Positions 12,007-20,993 of a stretch of DNA of 30,649 bases are shown one piece after another (position 1 is the stretch's first letter; each line of letters opens with the position of its first letter). A program made the translations under genes and the position numbers. The notes beneath the pieces are model-generated. The model searched no databases. It was not told where the DNA came from and saw only the letters and a program-made list of their open reading frames with translations. Source of the stretch: a virus. The DNA is taken from positions 1 to 30,649 of the IMG/VR virus record IMGVR_UViG_3300008258_000463. One strand, written 5' to 3'.

Positions 12007-12569
12007 TGCAATCACCGTTCTACTTTATCACAAAACCAATTAGCGGAAAGAGATACAACAACACCAAAGAGATTGGTGGTATCGACCTTATTATAAGCAC
12101 CTCAGAGGAAGACCACAGGTTCTCAAACAGAGAGGCTGAGGTTATTGAGGTACCCGTAGATTATAGTGGTCCAATTAAGATTGGAGACAAACTATTGGTT
12201 CATCACAACGTATTCAAGTTTTATAACGATATGAAGGGTCGCCGTAAGAGCGGTAAGAGCTTCTTCAAGGAAGATATATTCCTGATTGATGACGAACAGT
12301 TCTTTATGTATCAAAACGATACAGGATGGCATGCATACGATAGGTACTGTTTTGTTCAGCCTATCAAGCCTGAAGCTTCATTTATATATAAGCCGATTGA
12401 AGAGGAGCCGTTGATTGGCATTATGAGATACCCCAACAAGGCTCTTATAGATGCGGGAATAAAGGCAGGTGATAAGGTCTGTTTTAAGCCTGATAGCGAG
12501 TATGAGTTTATTGTAGATGATGAGAAGCTATACCGGATGTATGACCATCAAATAACAATTAAGTTATGA
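12006..12569 (+). CDS. Phage protein with possible tandem GroES-like folds
   Basis: A 187-residue protein of unknown role. Two segments read like GroES-type barrels. The first is EAEVIEVPVDY, then GPIKIGDKLLVHHN, ending FKEDIFLID. The second is LIGIMRYPNK, then AGIKAGDKVCFKPDSEYEFI, then LYRMYDHQITIKL. Each has the order 'G.V...(I/V)K.GD.V.F...E..I....L..M...(D/Q)I' seen in GroES, including the true groES of this window (IKSGDEIYYDK). The similarity is weak and by eye, so the fold is inference. It lacks an obvious mobile loop, so it may be a structural descendant rather than a lid. It is coupled to both neighbours by overlapping start/stop codons, directly upstream of the packaging genes. Confidence 0.55.
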   Translation: MQSPFYFITKPISGKRYNNTKEIGGIDLIISTSEEDHRFSNREAEVIEVPVDYSGPIKIGDKLLVHHNVFKFYNDMKGRRKSGKSFFKEDIFLIDDEQFFMYQNDTGWHAYDRYCFVQPIKPEASFIYKPIEEEPLIGIMRYPNKALIDAGIKAGDKVCFKPDSEYEFIVDDEKLYRMYDHQITIKL

Positions 12570-12850
12570 GTCGGGAGAAAGATTTAAGACTCAATATTAT
12601 TGAGGCGGGATATAGGGCTGTTGAGCAACTTATTAAGGTTGCTAAGGAAGATATCATTAAGCCTGACCCTGAGGATGATTTATCTGCGGATAAATTAAAA
12701 AATGCTGCAGCATCAAAACGATTGGCTATATTTGATGCATTCGAAATTCTAAATAAAATTGAAGCTGAGAAAGCTACGCTAGAGGAGGTAAAAGATGATT
12801 CACCAAAGCTCGATACAAAACAGGGATTTGCCGAACGAAGAGCTAAATAA
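12566..12850 (+). CDS. Small helical protein, candidate small terminase subunit
   Basis: A 94-residue, mainly helical protein: residues about 5-32 (IIEAGYRAVEQLIKVAKEDI) and about 44-75 (KLKNAAASKRLAIFDAFEI) look like two long helices, and the C-terminus is charged. It lies directly before the TerL gene and overlaps it by 56 bases in another frame. Position and size suit a small terminase subunit, but I see no convincing helix-turn-helix, so the name rests on context. It starts at an ATGA overlap with the preceding gene. Confidence 0.5.
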   Translation: MSREKDLRLNIIEAGYRAVEQLIKVAKEDIIKPDPEDDLSADKLKNAAASKRLAIFDAFEILNKIEAEKATLEEVKDDSPKLDTKQGFAERRAK

Positions 12851-15056
12851 GCTTTATCGTGTAGTAAAAGACCATATCCCCAAAAGGGTTAAAGATCAAA
12901 AGAATCGAAACCATAGTTGGCAGTATGGCTACAACGATCAATATGACGTTGTAATATTATCAAAGACAGGAAGATTAGGTGATATATACAATATCAATGG
13001 ATTGCATATAGCACTTCCTGAATCTCCTGCAAAATGCACAAGTAGAAGCTCAAAATCATCAGAACAGTATTGGGAGCGTGTTGATATACCAAAGCAACTA
13101 GGTCGCATTCAGTCAATCTTTCAGTGGCATGAGATGCCTAAAGATTTTAAGGCGCAATATATTGACTACATAGAACAAGAGTTTGATAGAAGAGAGCAGG
13201 GGCATTGGTTTATGAATAATGGAACCCCAACATACATGACAGGTTCTCATTACATGTATCTTCAGTGGTCTAAGATTGACATAGGATATGCTGACTTTCG
13301 TGAGGCAAACAGAATTTTCTTTATTTATTGGGAGGCGTGCAAGGCTGACTACAGGTCATTCGGCATGGTTTACCTAAAGATTCGCCGTTCAGGTTTTTCT
13401 TTTATGTCATCATCAGAATGTGTGAATATTGCAACTCTTGCAAAAGATGCAAGGGTTGGTATCTTGTCAAAAACAGGTTCCGATGCCAAGAAAATGTTCA
13501 CCGATAAGGTTGTGCCTATCAACAGTAACCTACCTTTCTTCTTCAAGCCGGTAATGGATGGTATGGACAAGCCAAAGACAGAGCTTGCCTATCGCGTCCC
13601 TGCTTCCAAAATTACCAAAAAGAATATGCATGAGATTGATGAGGATGGTGTAGATGGCCTTGATACAACAATAGATTGGAAGAACACAGATGAGAACTCT
13701 TACGATGGTGAGAAGTTGTTATTCTTGGCGCATGATGAAAGTGCTAAATGGACAAAGCCAAATAATATCCTAAACAATTGGCGAGTAACCAAGACGTGTT
13801 TGCGTTTGGGTTCTAAGATTATTGGTAAGTGTATGATGGGTTCAACGTCCAATGCCTTAAGTAAAGGTGGTCAGAATTACAAAGATTTGTATGAGGATTC
13901 AAAGCCATCTACACGTAATGCAAATGGTCAGACTAAGTCGGGGCTGTATGGCATGTTTATCCCAATGGAGTGGAATATGGAGGGTTTTATTGATCTTTAT
14001 GGTATGCCTGTACTTCGTAAACCAAGCAATCCTATTAAGGGGGTTGATGGTAATATGATTGTCAATGGCGCTATTGATTATTGGGAGGCAGAGGTTGACT
14101 CATTAAAGAATGACCCTGATGCATTGAATGAATTTTACCGTCAGTTTCCAAGAACAGAGTCGCACGCATTTAGAGATGAAAGCAAGGCTGCTCTATTTAA
14201 CTTGACTAAGTTATATCAGCAGATTGACTTTAACGATACATTGATTAAAGAGCATCACTATACTAGAGGTTCATTTAGTTGGAAGGATGGCATCAAAGAT
14301 ACGCAGGTTATATTTACTCCTGATCGAAGGGGGAGGTTCTTAATTGCTTGGGCTCCTGCAAAGCATTTGCAAAACCAAGTACACACAAAGAATGGTATTA
14401 AATATCCCGGTAATGATCATATGGGGGCATTTGGATGTGACTCCTATGATATCTCAGGAGTTGTTGTAGGGCGTGGTTCAAATGGTGCGCTACATGGTCT
14501 AACTAAATACCATATGGACGAAGGTCCTGTTAACCAATTTTTTTTGGAATACATTGCTCGTCCGCAGACAGCAGAGATATTCTTTGAAGAGGTACTAATG
14601 GCATGTGTATTTTACGGTATGCCAATATTGATTGAGAACAACAAACCACGATTGCTGTATCATTTTAAGAACAGAGGGTATCGCGGATTCTGTATTAACA
14701 GACCGGATAAAGTTTATGCTAAATTATCTAAGACAGAGCGTGAACTAGGCGGTATACCAAACTCATCTGAGGATGTCAAGCAGGCGCACGCAGCTGCGAT
14801 TGAATCTTACATAGAGAAGTACATAGGTGTTCAGGAAGATGGGGAAATGGGCTTCATGCCATTCAATAAAACATTAGAGGATTGGGCTAAATTTGACATT
14901 AGCGATCGTACAATGTTTGATGCTACAATTAGCTCAGGATTGGCTATTATGGCTTGTCAGAAGCACTTATATCAACCCGAGGTAAAAGAGTCAAAAATAA
15001 GCATTAAATTTGCTAGATATAATAATAAAGGGAATATTAGCTCCTTAGATACATGA
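12795..15056 (+). CDS. Terminase large subunit (TerL)
   Basis: A 753-residue DNA-packaging motor that pumps DNA into the procapsid and cuts it. ATPase part: an atypical Walker A at KIRRSGFSF (195-203), Walker B with catalytic acid at LLFLAHDE (308-315), and a coupling-type motif MMGSTS (347-352). Nuclease part (RNase H fold, about 500-725): Asp549 in GCDSYD, Glu614 in PILIEN and Asp704/Asp709 in SDRTMFD. The Walker A lacks the usual GK(S/T). The length is larger than many TerLs because of an N-terminal region of about 150 residues. The ATG at 12795 overlaps the previous gene by 56 bases; a TTG near 12828 is a possible later start. It overlaps the portal gene (ATGA). Confidence 0.92.
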   Translation: MIHQSSIQNRDLPNEELNKLYRVVKDHIPKRVKDQKNRNHSWQYGYNDQYDVVILSKTGRLGDIYNINGLHIALPESPAKCTSRSSKSSEQYWERVDIPKQLGRIQSIFQWHEMPKDFKAQYIDYIEQEFDRREQGHWFMNNGTPTYMTGSHYMYLQWSKIDIGYADFREANRIFFIYWEACKADYRSFGMVYLKIRRSGFSFMSSSECVNIATLAKDARVGILSKTGSDAKKMFTDKVVPINSNLPFFFKPVMDGMDKPKTELAYRVPASKITKKNMHEIDEDGVDGLDTTIDWKNTDENSYDGEKLLFLAHDESAKWTKPNNILNNWRVTKTCLRLGSKIIGKCMMGSTSNALSKGGQNYKDLYEDSKPSTRNANGQTKSGLYGMFIPMEWNMEGFIDLYGMPVLRKPSNPIKGVDGNMIVNGAIDYWEAEVDSLKNDPDALNEFYRQFPRTESHAFRDESKAALFNLTKLYQQIDFNDTLIKEHHYTRGSFSWKDGIKDTQVIFTPDRRGRFLIAWAPAKHLQNQVHTKNGIKYPGNDHMGAFGCDSYDISGVVVGRGSNGALHGLTKYHMDEGPVNQFFLEYIARPQTAEIFFEEVLMACVFYGMPILIENNKPRLLYHFKNRGYRGFCINRPDKVYAKLSKTERELGGIPNSSEDVKQAHAAAIESYIEKYIGVQEDGEMGFMPFNKTLEDWAKFDISDRTMFDATISSGLAIMACQKHLYQPEVKESKISIKFARYNNKGNISSLDT

Positions 15057-17488
15057 AAGACGTAAAAATTAACATATCCTCAACATCATTTCCGAGTCAA
15101 TTCGCAACTGATGCAGAGAAAGAAACCGCTGAATTTGGTATCCAAGTTGGACAAGCCATACAGTACGAGTGGTTTAGAAAGGATGGTAATCAATGTAGAT
15201 ACTACAGTCAATGGCGTGACTTTCACCGCCTTCGTTTATATGCGCGTGGTGAGCAGCCTATTCAAAAATATAAGGATGAGCTTGCTGTTGATGGTGATTT
15301 GTCTTACATCAACCTTGATTGGACACCTGTTCCAATCATTCCTAAGTTTGTTGACATTGTTGTCAATGGAATGTCAGACCGTCTATTTAAGGTTAAGGCA
15401 TATGCTCAAGATGGAATGTCTCAGGCAAAGAGAAACAAGTATCAAGATATGATTGAAAGTCAAATGGTTGCAAAAGACCTTTTGATGAACATACAAGAGC
15501 AGACAGGTGTAGATCCATTTGTGATGAACCCTGATGAGCTTCCAAGCACTGATGAAGAGCTATCATTGTATATGAACCTCAACTACAAACCTGCAATTGA
15601 GATTGCAGAAGAAGAGGCTATCAATACTATACTTGCCGAGAATAGATACGATAACATTCGTAAGCAGTGTGACTATGACTTAATGACTATTGGTATCGCT
15701 GTTGAGAAGCATGAGTTCCTTCCGGGAGCAGGTGTTCAAATCTCATACGTAGACCCCGCAAACATTGTATACAGCTACACTGAAGACCCATACTTTAGAG
15801 ATTGCTTCTATTGGGGTGAAATCAGAACGCTTTCTATAACTGAGCTTTACAAGATTGACCAATCACTCACTCGTGAGGATTTAGAGGAGATTTCAAAATA
15901 TAGCCAAAGTTGGTATGATTACTATAATGTAGCTCAATTTTATGAAAACAATGTTTTTTACCGTGATACGTGTACTCTTTTATACTTTAATTATAAGAGT
16001 ACTAAGAAAATTGTTTACAAGAAGAAAATTCTTGATAATGGAAATACTCGAGTAATTGAGAAGGACGAGAACTTCAATCCTCCTGTGGAAATGATGGAGG
16101 AAGGTCGCTTCGAAAAGATAGAGAAAACAATTGATGTTTGGTATAATGGTATTATGGTTATGGGTACCAACATCTTGCTTAAGTGGGAGATGGCTGAGAA
16201 TATGGTAAGGCCAAAGTCAGCTACTCAGCACGCGCTTCCAAACTATGTAGCGGTTGCACCACGTATGTATAAGGGTGTTATTGAATCAATGGTTCGCAGA
16301 ATGATACCATTTGCTGACCTCATACAATTGACACACTTAAAGCTTCAGCAAGTAATTTCTCGTGTTGTACCTGATGGTGTATTTATAGATGCTGATGGTC
16401 TTAATGAAGTTGACTTGGGTACAGGTGCAGCTTATAACCCTGAGGATGCGCTTAGACTATACTTCCAAACAGGTAGTGTTATTGGTCGTAGCTACACACA
16501 GGACGGAGAATTTAATAATGCTCGTGTTCCAATCCAAGAGTTAAATAGTAACTCAGGCGCTGCTAAGACTCAAATGCTTATTGCAAACTACAATCACTAC
16601 ATGGATATGTTGCGTTCAGTAACAGGTCTTAATGAGGCTAGAGATGGCTCTGACCCTGACCCACGCGCATTGATTGGTGTACAGAAGCTTGCAGCACTTA
16701 ATTCAAACACAGCTACACGTCACATTCTTGAGGGAAGCTTGTATATGTTTAAGTCTATCGCTGAGGCTCTTACATATAGAGTTGCAGATATACTAGAGTA
16801 TGCTGACTTTAGAGATGACTTTGCTAATAAGATTGGCAAATACAATGTATCTATTTTAAATGAAATTAAAGACCTGTACGTATATGACTTCGGAATTTTC
16901 ATCGACATCTCTCCAGACGAAGAAGAGAAAGCACAGCTTGAGCAAAACATTCAAATTGCTCTATCTAAAGGTGATATTAACCTTGAGGATGCAATTGATA
17001 TACGTGAGATTAAAAATCTCAAGTTGGCTAACCAACTCTTAAAACTCAAACGAGTTAAGAAGGAAGAGAAGGAGCAACAGCGTGCAATGCAGGCTCAAGC
17101 TATTCAAGCACAACAGCAAGTTCAAATTCAGCAGATGGCTGCCCAAACTGCTATGCAAAAAATTCAACTTGAGACGCAATCTAAAATGCAAATTAAGCAA
17201 GCTGAGGTGGCTTTTGAAATTGAGAAGATGAAGAATGAGGCTATGCTCAAGCAACAATTAATGCAGACTGAGTTTGATATGCAAATGCAACTTAAGGGTG
17301 TTGAGGTTGAGTCTGTAGACAAAAGAGAAAAGGAAAGAGAAGAAGCTAAAGCTAAGCGTATTAGTCAACAAAACTCAGAGCAATCTAAGTTGATTAATCA
17401 AAGAAAGAACAACCTACCACCAATCAGTTTTGAATCCAATGAGGATTCCCTTGATGGCTTTGACATGGCTGAATTTGAGCCACGTTAA
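15053..17488 (+). CDS. Portal protein
   Basis: An 811-residue protein that would form the dodecameric DNA gate at one capsid vertex. Position directly after TerL and before scaffold and capsid is diagnostic, and the sequence fits: YINLDWTPVPIIPKFVDIVV near residue 90, a crown/stem region (MIPFADLIQLTHLKLQQVIS), and the SVTGLNEARDGSDPDPRA segment near residue 530 that is common in portals of this type. Residues about 660-775 form a long Gln- and Met-rich coiled coil (AQAIQAQQQVQIQQMAAQT and so on), followed by an acidic tail. It starts at ATGA in the TerL stop. The coiled-coil tail may extend into the capsid interior. Confidence 0.9.
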   Translation: MKDVKINISSTSFPSQFATDAEKETAEFGIQVGQAIQYEWFRKDGNQCRYYSQWRDFHRLRLYARGEQPIQKYKDELAVDGDLSYINLDWTPVPIIPKFVDIVVNGMSDRLFKVKAYAQDGMSQAKRNKYQDMIESQMVAKDLLMNIQEQTGVDPFVMNPDELPSTDEELSLYMNLNYKPAIEIAEEEAINTILAENRYDNIRKQCDYDLMTIGIAVEKHEFLPGAGVQISYVDPANIVYSYTEDPYFRDCFYWGEIRTLSITELYKIDQSLTREDLEEISKYSQSWYDYYNVAQFYENNVFYRDTCTLLYFNYKSTKKIVYKKKILDNGNTRVIEKDENFNPPVEMMEEGRFEKIEKTIDVWYNGIMVMGTNILLKWEMAENMVRPKSATQHALPNYVAVAPRMYKGVIESMVRRMIPFADLIQLTHLKLQQVISRVVPDGVFIDADGLNEVDLGTGAAYNPEDALRLYFQTGSVIGRSYTQDGEFNNARVPIQELNSNSGAAKTQMLIANYNHYMDMLRSVTGLNEARDGSDPDPRALIGVQKLAALNSNTATRHILEGSLYMFKSIAEALTYRVADILEYADFRDDFANKIGKYNVSILNEIKDLYVYDFGIFIDISPDEEEKAQLEQNIQIALSKGDINLEDAIDIREIKNLKLANQLLKLKRVKKEEKEQQRAMQAQAIQAQQQVQIQQMAAQTAMQKIQLETQSKMQIKQAEVAFEIEKMKNEAMLKQQLMQTEFDMQMQLKGVEVESVDKREKEREEAKAKRISQQNSEQSKLINQRKNNLPPISFESNEDSLDGFDMAEFEPR

Positions 17489-17507
17489 AACAATAAAAAA
17501 TAATATA

Positions 17508-17515
17508 TAACTTTG
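17508..17515 (+). promoter_or_regulatory. -7 box TAACTTTG
   Basis: A TAnnTTTG box, 15 bases before the ATG at 17531. The 23 bases from 17511 to 17533 are identical to 10916-10938. No -33 TTTG is found at the consensus distance. Confidence 0.6.
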
Positions 17516-17530
17516 TAAAAATTAAATCAA

Positions 17531-18613
17531 ATGGAATTTAAAGTAAAAGAAGTATCAGGAATGGTCGAAAAGAGCGCTGCTCAGATTGAAGATGAATTAT
17601 TACAGAAGCACGAAGAGAGTCTAAATGACACTATTCCATTAGAAGATAATCCTCCAATTGAAGAGCCGCCAATTGAGATTCCTGAGTTAAAAGAAGAAGA
17701 CGTTCTTTCATATTTGGGTAAAAGATACAATAAGGAAATCAATTCGTTTGACGAGTTGATGGCACAACGAGCAGAGAACGAACCGTTACCTGAAGATGTT
17801 GAGGCTTTCCTTAAGTATAAGAAAGAAACAGGGCGTGGCATCCAAGACTACTTGAAACTACAAGAAGACTTTGATTCTATGAATCCTGATAAAATGCTGA
17901 AGCAATACTTCATGGCTACAGAGGTTGGTCTCGATGAAGACGACATTGATGCCATGTTGGAAGAGTTTGCTTACGATGAGGATTTAGATGATGACTCACA
18001 CGTTAAGAAATCTAAGATTGCTAAGAAAAAGGCTATTGCTAAGGCCAAAGATTATTTTAACTCTGAAAAGGAGAAATATAAGCAACCTCTTGAGTCAAGG
18101 GGAAGTTCAATTGCTACTGAAGAGAAAGAAGATTTTGAGGCATATAAACAATACATACAACAAGCTAAAACCCTAGAGGAGGAAAACGGTCGCAAACGCG
18201 ATTGGTTCCTAAAGAAAACTGACGAGGTGTTTAGTCAAGAATTCAAAGGTTTTGAGTTCAACATTGACGACAAGAAAGTTGTTTTCTCTCCCGGTGATGC
18301 AACAGAGCTTAAGAAGCTCCAATCAACTCCAACAAACTTTATTAATAAGTATTTGGATGAGAGCGGAATGGTAAGTGATGCTGCAGGATACCATAGAGCT
18401 TTAGCGATCGCAATGAATCCTGAAAAGTTTGCCAAGTTCTTTTATGAGCAGGGTCAGGCTGATGCTACGGACGATGTCACTAAAAAAATTAAAAACGTGA
18501 ATATGTCTGAGCGCAGAGTACCTGAAGCAATCGTCAAAGGAGGAATGCAAATCCGAGAAGTAAACCCCGGCTCAGGCAAAGGGTTGAAAATCAAAAGTAT
18601 AAAAAAAATATAA
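17531..18613 (+). CDS. Capsid scaffolding protein
   Basis: A 360-residue, very charged protein. The first 60 residues are acidic and Pro/Glu-rich (PLEDNPPIEEPPIEIPELKE), the middle is Asp/Glu-rich (EDDIDAMLEEFAYDEDLDDD) followed by a basic Lys-rich patch (KKSKIAKKKAIAKAK), and the C-terminus is basic (SGKGLKIKSIKKI). A long helical, acidic protein with a basic C-terminal tail between portal and major capsid genes is the usual form of a scaffolding protein, which guides procapsid assembly and then leaves. No protease motif is visible, so it would exit intact or be cut by another protein. It has its own promoter box. Confidence 0.8.
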   Translation: MEFKVKEVSGMVEKSAAQIEDELLQKHEESLNDTIPLEDNPPIEEPPIEIPELKEEDVLSYLGKRYNKEINSFDELMAQRAENEPLPEDVEAFLKYKKETGRGIQDYLKLQEDFDSMNPDKMLKQYFMATEVGLDEDDIDAMLEEFAYDEDLDDDSHVKKSKIAKKKAIAKAKDYFNSEKEKYKQPLESRGSSIATEEKEDFEAYKQYIQQAKTLEEENGRKRDWFLKKTDEVFSQEFKGFEFNIDDKKVVFSPGDATELKKLQSTPTNFINKYLDESGMVSDAAGYHRALAIAMNPEKFAKFFYEQGQADATDDVTKKIKNVNMSERRVPEAIVKGGMQIREVNPGSGKGLKIKSIKKI

Positions 18614-18633
18614 ACAATTAAAAAAAGAAAAAA

Positions 18634-20070
18634 ATGTCTTTAAATCCTACCCCCCCGTATCAGTTGCAGCCGAGTGCTGAGCAGGTACCATTGTCAAGTA
18701 ACTACTTGACAAACTTTAACTTCATGAATCAGTATTTACCTGATACATATGAGAAAGAATTTGAGCGTTACGGAAACCGTACCGTTGCATCTTTCCTTCG
18801 TATGGTAGGTGCTGAGATGCCGTCTATCTCTGACCAAATCAAGTGGGCAGAACAAGGCCGTCTTCACACGAAGTACACTAAAGTTGTTTCTACTGTATTA
18901 ACAGGCGCTAGCAGTGCTGTATTTACAGTTAATGACTTGAACGTATCAGGTATAGCTATTCGTACAGGTCAAACTGTTATGATTACACCAAACGTAGCAG
19001 GTCCTTCACAAAACAAGGGTATTGTTACTGTTGTTGATACTGCCCTTGACCAATTTACAGTTGCTTTCTATGAGACAGCAGGCTTCACTAACGGTTCTGT
19101 AGTTAACGAATTTACTGTATTTGTTTACGGTTCTGAGTTCAAGAAAGGTACTACAGGTATGATTGGTTCATTGGAAGCTGAAGATGAAATCTTCTCTAAC
19201 AGCCCAATCATCATCAAAGATAAGTACGCCGTTTCAGGTTCTGACATGGCTCAGATTGGTTGGATTGAAGTAACTACTGAGAATGGTGCTACAGGATACC
19301 TTTGGTATTTGAAGTCTGAGCACGAGACTCGTCTACGTTTTGAAGACTACTTAGAGACTTCTATGTTGGAGGCTGTTCCTGCTGAGCCGGGTTCAGGTGC
19401 TGCTAACGCAGTTGTTAACCCAACTTATGGTAACAAAGGTTCTGAGGGTGTATTCTACGTAGTAAACTCTCGTGGTAACGTATGGGGAGGTGGTAACCCA
19501 ACTACATTGGGTGACTTCGACACAATCATCTCTCGTCTTGACAAGCAAGGCTCTATCGAAGAGAACGTATTGTTCTTGAATCGTGACTTCAGCTTTGACG
19601 TTGATGACATGTTGGCTTCTCAAAACAGCTACGGTGCATTTGGTACATCTTATGGTTTGTTTGACAACGATAAGGATATGGCCTTGAACCTTGGGTTCAC
19701 AGGTTTCCGCCGTGGTTATGACTTCTACAAGACAGATTGGAAATACCTAAACGACCCAACTATGCGTGGTGGTTTGACCGCATCTGCTACAGGAACTAGT
19801 ACATCTAACGTAATCACAGGTCTTCTTGTACCTGCAGGTTCAACTACTGTATACGACCAAATCCTTGGTAAGAACGCTAAGCGTCCATTCTTACACGTGC
19901 GTTACCGCGCTTCTGAGACTGAAGACCGCCGTTACAAGACTTGGATTACAGGTTCTGCCGGTGGTGCTGCTACAAGCGACCTAGATGCAATGGAAGTAAA
20001 CTTCTTATCTGAGCGTGCTGTATGTACCTTGGGTGCGAATAACTTCGTATTGTTCCGCTACGGAGCATAA
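18634..20070 (+). CDS. Major capsid protein (HK97-fold, crAss-like type)
   Basis: A 478-residue protein that builds the icosahedral shell. The segment ERYGNRTVASFLRMVGAEMP followed by IKWAEQGRLHTKY is a signature I recall from capsid proteins of crAss-like and related Bacteroidota phages. Residues about 85-165 look like a beta-rich inserted domain (VLTGASSAVFTVNDL to FTVFVYGSEFKKGT), a known feature of that group. The spine and axial regions follow (ATGYLWYLKSEHETRLRFED, FLNRDFSFDVDDML), and the last strand is NNFVLFRYGA. The upstream leader is a long A-rich run, which favours initiation in Bacteroidota. Many codons read as if selected for high expression. It is closed by a strong terminator. 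Confidence 0.9.
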   Translation: MSLNPTPPYQLQPSAEQVPLSSNYLTNFNFMNQYLPDTYEKEFERYGNRTVASFLRMVGAEMPSISDQIKWAEQGRLHTKYTKVVSTVLTGASSAVFTVNDLNVSGIAIRTGQTVMITPNVAGPSQNKGIVTVVDTALDQFTVAFYETAGFTNGSVVNEFTVFVYGSEFKKGTTGMIGSLEAEDEIFSNSPIIIKDKYAVSGSDMAQIGWIEVTTENGATGYLWYLKSEHETRLRFEDYLETSMLEAVPAEPGSGAANAVVNPTYGNKGSEGVFYVVNSRGNVWGGGNPTTLGDFDTIISRLDKQGSIEENVLFLNRDFSFDVDDMLASQNSYGAFGTSYGLFDNDKDMALNLGFTGFRRGYDFYKTDWKYLNDPTMRGGLTASATGTSTSNVITGLLVPAGSTTVYDQILGKNAKRPFLHVRYRASETEDRRYKTWITGSAGGAATSDLDAMEVNFLSERAVCTLGANNFVLFRYGA

Positions 20071-20086
20071 TCTTAGGATTAAAATA

Positions 20087-20119
20087 GGGAGTGTCCTCAA
20101 AGACACTCCCTTATTTTTA
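20087..20119 (+). terminator. Strong intrinsic terminator after the capsid gene
   Basis: GGGAGTGTC (20087-20095) pairs perfectly with GACACTCCC (20102-20110) across a 6-base loop, followed by TTATTTTTA. Confidence 0.9.
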
Positions 20120-20146
20120 TTGTAAACTTTAATTATATTATATCTT

Positions 20147-20905
20147 ATGTCAAAAAAAGGAAAGTTGGCTGCTGCCGACAGAGTCTATAGACTCAAGAAT
20201 GATAAGGCGCCATTGTCTTATATGTTATCAGCTCGTAATACTCATCGTTCACCACTTCTTTGGTACGATGAAGAGTTAAATCAGAATCGCCCACTGCGAT
20301 ATGCAATAAACCAAAAAAGCCCATTTGAGGATGAGCAGGACGGAAATCCTGTTATTCAGGCCATTATATTTGAGAACGGCTTTCTAAGCGTTCCAAAAAA
20401 CAACCCTGTACTTCAGGAGTTCTTGCACTACCACCCACAGAATGGTCTTGTATTTGAAGAGGTTAACAACGAGCGTGACGCACAGCAAGAGGTAGAATAC
20501 CTAACTGCTGAGGTTGACGCATTGATTAAGGCCCGTGAGCTTTCAATCGAAGAGCTTGAGACGGTTTATCGTGTGTTATTCAATAAGGACGTAAGTCGTG
20601 TTACAACAGCCGAGATGAAAAGAGATGTGCTTATCTATGCACGTAACTACCCCGGTAGTTTCTTGGATGCGTTAGATGACCCAATGCTTCGCCTTCAATC
20701 GCAGGTACACATATTCTTTGATATGGGGTTACTTGGATTCCGAAACGGAAACAAAGAGGTTTGGTATAGCACACCAACCAACAAGAAAAAAATGCTAAAT
20801 ATTCCTTACGGTGAAGATCCATATGTACTTGTTTCTATGTATCTAAAAAGCGATGAAGGACTAGAAGCATTAAAAATGTTAGAACATCATTTGCAGAATG
20901 CATAA
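20147..20905 (+). CDS. Conserved phage structural protein downstream of capsid gene
   Basis: A 252-residue protein. The motifs are a Lys-rich start, KAPLSYMLSARNTHRSPLLW, NRPLRYAINQKSPFEDEQDG, then a FLHYHPQNGLVF segment and a helical part with VYRVLFNKDVSRVTTAEMKR. I recall these ordered blocks from phage genes directly after the major capsid gene, but know no firm function. It may be a head-completion, decoration or connector protein. Its end overlaps the -33 element of a promoter (20890-20893). No good TAnnTTTG box lies before it; TATCTTAT at 20141-20148 is a near match that overlaps the start codon. Confidence 0.7.
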   Translation: MSKKGKLAAADRVYRLKNDKAPLSYMLSARNTHRSPLLWYDEELNQNRPLRYAINQKSPFEDEQDGNPVIQAIIFENGFLSVPKNNPVLQEFLHYHPQNGLVFEEVNNERDAQQEVEYLTAEVDALIKARELSIEELETVYRVLFNKDVSRVTTAEMKRDVLIYARNYPGSFLDALDDPMLRLQSQVHIFFDMGLLGFRNGNKEVWYSTPTNKKKMLNIPYGEDPYVLVSMYLKSDEGLEALKMLEHHLQNA

Positions 20906-20920
20906 ATAATGTTATATTTG
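20890..20920 (+). promoter_or_regulatory. Complete Bacteroidota promoter TTTG-N19-TATATTTG
   Basis: TTTG (20890-20893), 19 bases, then TATATTTG (20913-20920). This matches both consensus elements. The next 65 bases have no protein-coding frame and end in a terminator. Confidence 0.65.
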
Positions 20921-20925
20921 TAATG

Positions 20926-20992
20926 TTGTTTTAGAGTTTATGCTCATTTTGTTTGTTTGATAAAGGTGTCCTAGTGGCACCTTTATTTTTTT
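20926..20992 (+). ncRNA. Candidate short RNA of about 65 bases
   Basis: The start is estimated about 6 bases after the -7 box at 20913-20920; the end is the terminator T-run. The only ATG near the start is followed by a stop after three codons, so no protein is encoded. The RNA would have a U-rich single-stranded front (GTTTGTTTG) and a terminator hairpin. It could be a small regulatory RNA, or a leader whose hairpin attenuates expression of the connector genes from 21017 onward. Confidence 0.45.
20961..20992 (+). terminator. Intrinsic terminator
   Basis: TAAAGGTG (20961-20968) pairs with CACCTTTA (20978-20985). CC/GG inside extend the stem around a TAGT loop with one bulged T. Seven T follow. 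Confidence 0.8.
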
Positions 20993-20993
20993 G

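Noticed and set aside
12566-12850. Firm naming as small terminase subunit.
   Set aside because: No helix-turn-helix is visible; only gene position and size support it, so it is kept as a candidate.
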